Shown: positions 5,405 to 6,657 of the stretch, piece by piece | How positions within the stretch are numbered: the first letter of the stretch is position 1 | Layout: every line of letters begins with the position of its first letter | Assembly: GCA_046729895.1 (NCBI GenBank) | Contig: JBKPHP010000076.1 | Span: 1 to 6,657 of the forward strand | DNA length: 6,657 nt | Direction of reading: 5' to 3' | From: DASXBA01 sp046729895 | Lineage (GTDB): Bacteria; Actinomycetota; Thermoleophilia; Solirubrobacterales; Thermoleophilaceae | The notes under the pieces: generated by a model | Seen by the model: the letters and a program-made list of their open reading frames with translations, nothing else | Told to the model about the DNA's origin: nothing | The model's database searches: none | Made by a program: the position numbers and the translations under genes

Positions 5405-6657
5405 GTGCCGCGTCGGCGGACAGCGTTCCGTGCCCTGGCTGTAGCCTGCCTGCTGGCAGCGCTGCCGGCGGCGGATGCCTGGGCGCAGGAGCGCCCCAAG
5501 AACGGCTCGATCGCATTCTCGGCGCAACGCGCGGGGGCCCGGGTCATATACACACGCGGGCCCAACGGCCGCGCACTGCGCCTGGTCCGCACCGGCGGGC
5601 GCTCCGATCACCCCGCCTTCTCCTCCCGGGGCAAGCGGCTGCTGTTCACCCGCTACGGGAGCCGAGGTGCCCAGCTGTGGATCACCTATTTGGACGGGAC
5701 CGGTATGCGGGCGCTCACTCGCGGACCGGCGGATGGAATGGCGCAGTGGTCTCCCAGGGGCGACGCCGTCGTATTCGCGCGGGGCCGGCGCGGCAGGCGC
5801 GACGTCTACGCCGTCCTCGCGGACGGCACGGGCCTCCTCAGGCTCACCTTCAGCCGCGGCGACGACCACTCGCCGAGCTGGTCCGCGACGAGCCGGATCG
5901 CCTTCGTGCGCTCCACGCGCAAAGGCAGCCATGTCTACGTGCTTCCGGTCAACGGGGGGAGGCCGCGGCGGCTCACGCGCGGCAAGGCCGACGAGGTGGC
6001 CCCGGCGTGGTCTCCCACCGGGCGGACCTTGGTCCTCTCGCGCGGCAGGCCGGGTCAGCGCAACCTCTACCGGGTGCGAGCAGACGGCTCCGGCGCCCGG
6101 CGCCTGACCAGCGTGCCGGGCGACGAGAGCGAGCCCGCCTGGTCCCCGGACGGGACGCGGATCGCTTTCACCTACCGTAGCGGCGGAAAGAGGCGCGTCT
6201 ACCTGATGAAGGTCAGGGGCGGCGCGATCCGGCGCCTTCCCTCTCGCAGCAGTCGGGTGCGCCGTCTGACCACGAGCGGCTCCCGGGCCCGCCTCCCAAG
6301 CTGGCAGCGGGCGGGGCTCGCTCCGCTGGTCGCAGCCGCGGGCGACATCGCCTGCGACCCCGAGCACGTCTACTTCAACGGCGGTCTCGGGGTGCCGGGT
6401 GCCTGCCGGCAGAAGCTGAGCTCGGACCTGCTCCTGCGGGCGGACCTCTCAGGCATCCTGGCCCTCGGGGACGACCAGTACGAGGACGGCCAGCTGTGGA
6501 AGTTCCAACGATCCTTCGATCGCTCATGGGGGAGGCTCAAGCCGCTGATTCGTTCGGTCCCGGGCAACCACGAGTACGGCGACCCGGGCGCCGCCGGCTA
6601 CTTCGACTACTTCAACGGTCCGGGGCGCCAGACCGGCCCCGCCGGCGACCGCAGCGC
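5405..6657 (+). CDS. Secreted TolB/WD40-like beta-propeller fused to metallophosphatase (5' part, cut by window end)
   Basis: An open frame of 417 codons running off the right edge. The start is probably GTG 5405; TTG 5393 is an alternative. The frame opens at 5360, after a TGA, and no good Shine-Dalgarno is visible. Residues 1-27 look like a Sec signal peptide: PRRR, a hydrophobic Ala/Leu core, then AWA before Gln28. Residues 32-303 form about six propeller blades of 43-44 residues in the PD40/TolB style. They are anchored by Phe72, Trp115, Trp159, Trp202, Trp246 and Trp300, with recurring WSPxG, DG(T/S)G and RRLT. From 308 a calcineurin-like metallophosphatase begins: AAAGDIACDP (310-319, metal ligand Asp314), LGDDQYEDG (354-362, Asp356), PGNHEY (386-391, Asn388 and His389) and GYFDYF (398-403). 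Cys317 and Cys334 could form a disulfide. The remaining histidine motifs lie beyond the window. Likely an exported phosphoesterase with a propeller for binding or positioning; substrate unknown. It is divergent from the ABC operon, with 67 bp between the starts. Confidence 0.82.
   Translation, partial: MPRRRTAFRALAVACLLAALPAADAWAQERPKNGSIAFSAQRAGARVIYTRGPNGRALRLVRTGGRSDHPAFSSRGKRLLFTRYGSRGAQLWITYLDGTGMRALTRGPADGMAQWSPRGDAVVFARGRRGRRDVYAVLADGTGLLRLTFSRGDDHSPSWSATSRIAFVRSTRKGSHVYVLPVNGGRPRRLTRGKADEVAPAWSPTGRTLVLSRGRPGQRNLYRVRADGSGARRLTSVPGDESEPAWSPDGTRIAFTYRSGGKRRVYLMKVRGGAIRRLPSRSSRVRRLTTSGSRARLPSWQRAGLAPLVAAAGDIACDPEHVYFNGGLGVPGACRQKLSSDLLLRADLSGILALGDDQYEDGQLWKFQRSFDRSWGRLKPLIRSVPGNHEYGDPGAAGYFDYFNGPGRQTGPAGDRS

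Noticed and set aside
5441..5452. Lipoprotein signal (LAVAC) in the propeller-phosphatase N-terminus
   Set aside because: The residue three before Cys is Ala rather than the usual Leu, the hydrophobic core continues well past the Cys, and a standard AWA cleavage site follows, so a Sec signal peptide fits better.
5475..6107. A 210-codon plus-strand open frame, and another at 5677-6180
   Set aside because: Both are in other frames of the propeller region and give Ser/Ala/Arg-rich sequence without motifs. The true frame starts near 5405 and has no stop within the window.
5354..6367. A 337-codon open frame on the minus strand
   Set aside because: It lies opposite the propeller-phosphatase frame, is Pro/Arg/Gly-rich low-complexity sequence with no recognisable motif, and is explained by high GC content. 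The plus-strand frame has clear repeats and catalytic motifs.

Overview
The window (6,657 bp, very GC-rich, GTG starts common, tightly packed genes) looks like chromosomal DNA of a high-GC bacterium. An actinobacterium, possibly of the Thermoleophilia/Solirubrobacterales type, is my best guess. It rests on composition, protein flavour and the 'GDIACDP' type of metallophosphatase, not on a marker gene.

Layout, left to right. (1) 1-237, + strand: the C-terminal end of a TrkA/RCK-type potassium-transport regulatory protein. (2) 240-1466, +: a complete FAD/NAD(P)H-dependent reductase of the ferredoxin/rubredoxin reductase type, starting 2 bp after the previous stop and so probably co-transcribed with it. 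(3) 1467-1703: a non-coding stretch with a weak hairpin, a perfect 19-nt palindrome and a tRNA-like fold on the minus strand that may be a degenerate tRNA. (4) 1704-1774, +: a tRNA-Gln with anticodon CTG, folded by eye into a full cloverleaf. (5) 5337-1790, minus strand: a two-gene operon of ABC exporter half-transporters joined by a GTGA overlap. (6) 5338-5404: a short divergent intergenic region with an AT-rich TTTAC-repeat tract. (7) 5405 to the right edge, +: a secreted six-bladed TolB/WD40-like beta-propeller fused in frame to a calcineurin-like metallophosphatase. It is cut by the window end. Because it has no stop codon in the window, it is easily missed in an ORF listing.

How the parts relate. 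The two ABC genes encode complementary halves of one asymmetric exporter. The first-transcribed subunit has Asp in place of the catalytic Walker B Glu and Glu in place of the Q-loop Gln. The second has canonical Walker B and Q-loop residues but a changed signature (LSAGQ). In a heterodimer, all changes fall in one of the two ATP sites, giving one degenerate and one consensus site. The exporter and the secreted propeller-phosphatase are divergently transcribed from a shared 67-bp region. No mobile element, CRISPR array or phage gene is visible. The observations most worth following up are the asymmetric exporter, the propeller-phosphatase fusion, the tRNA-like relic and the TTTAC tract.
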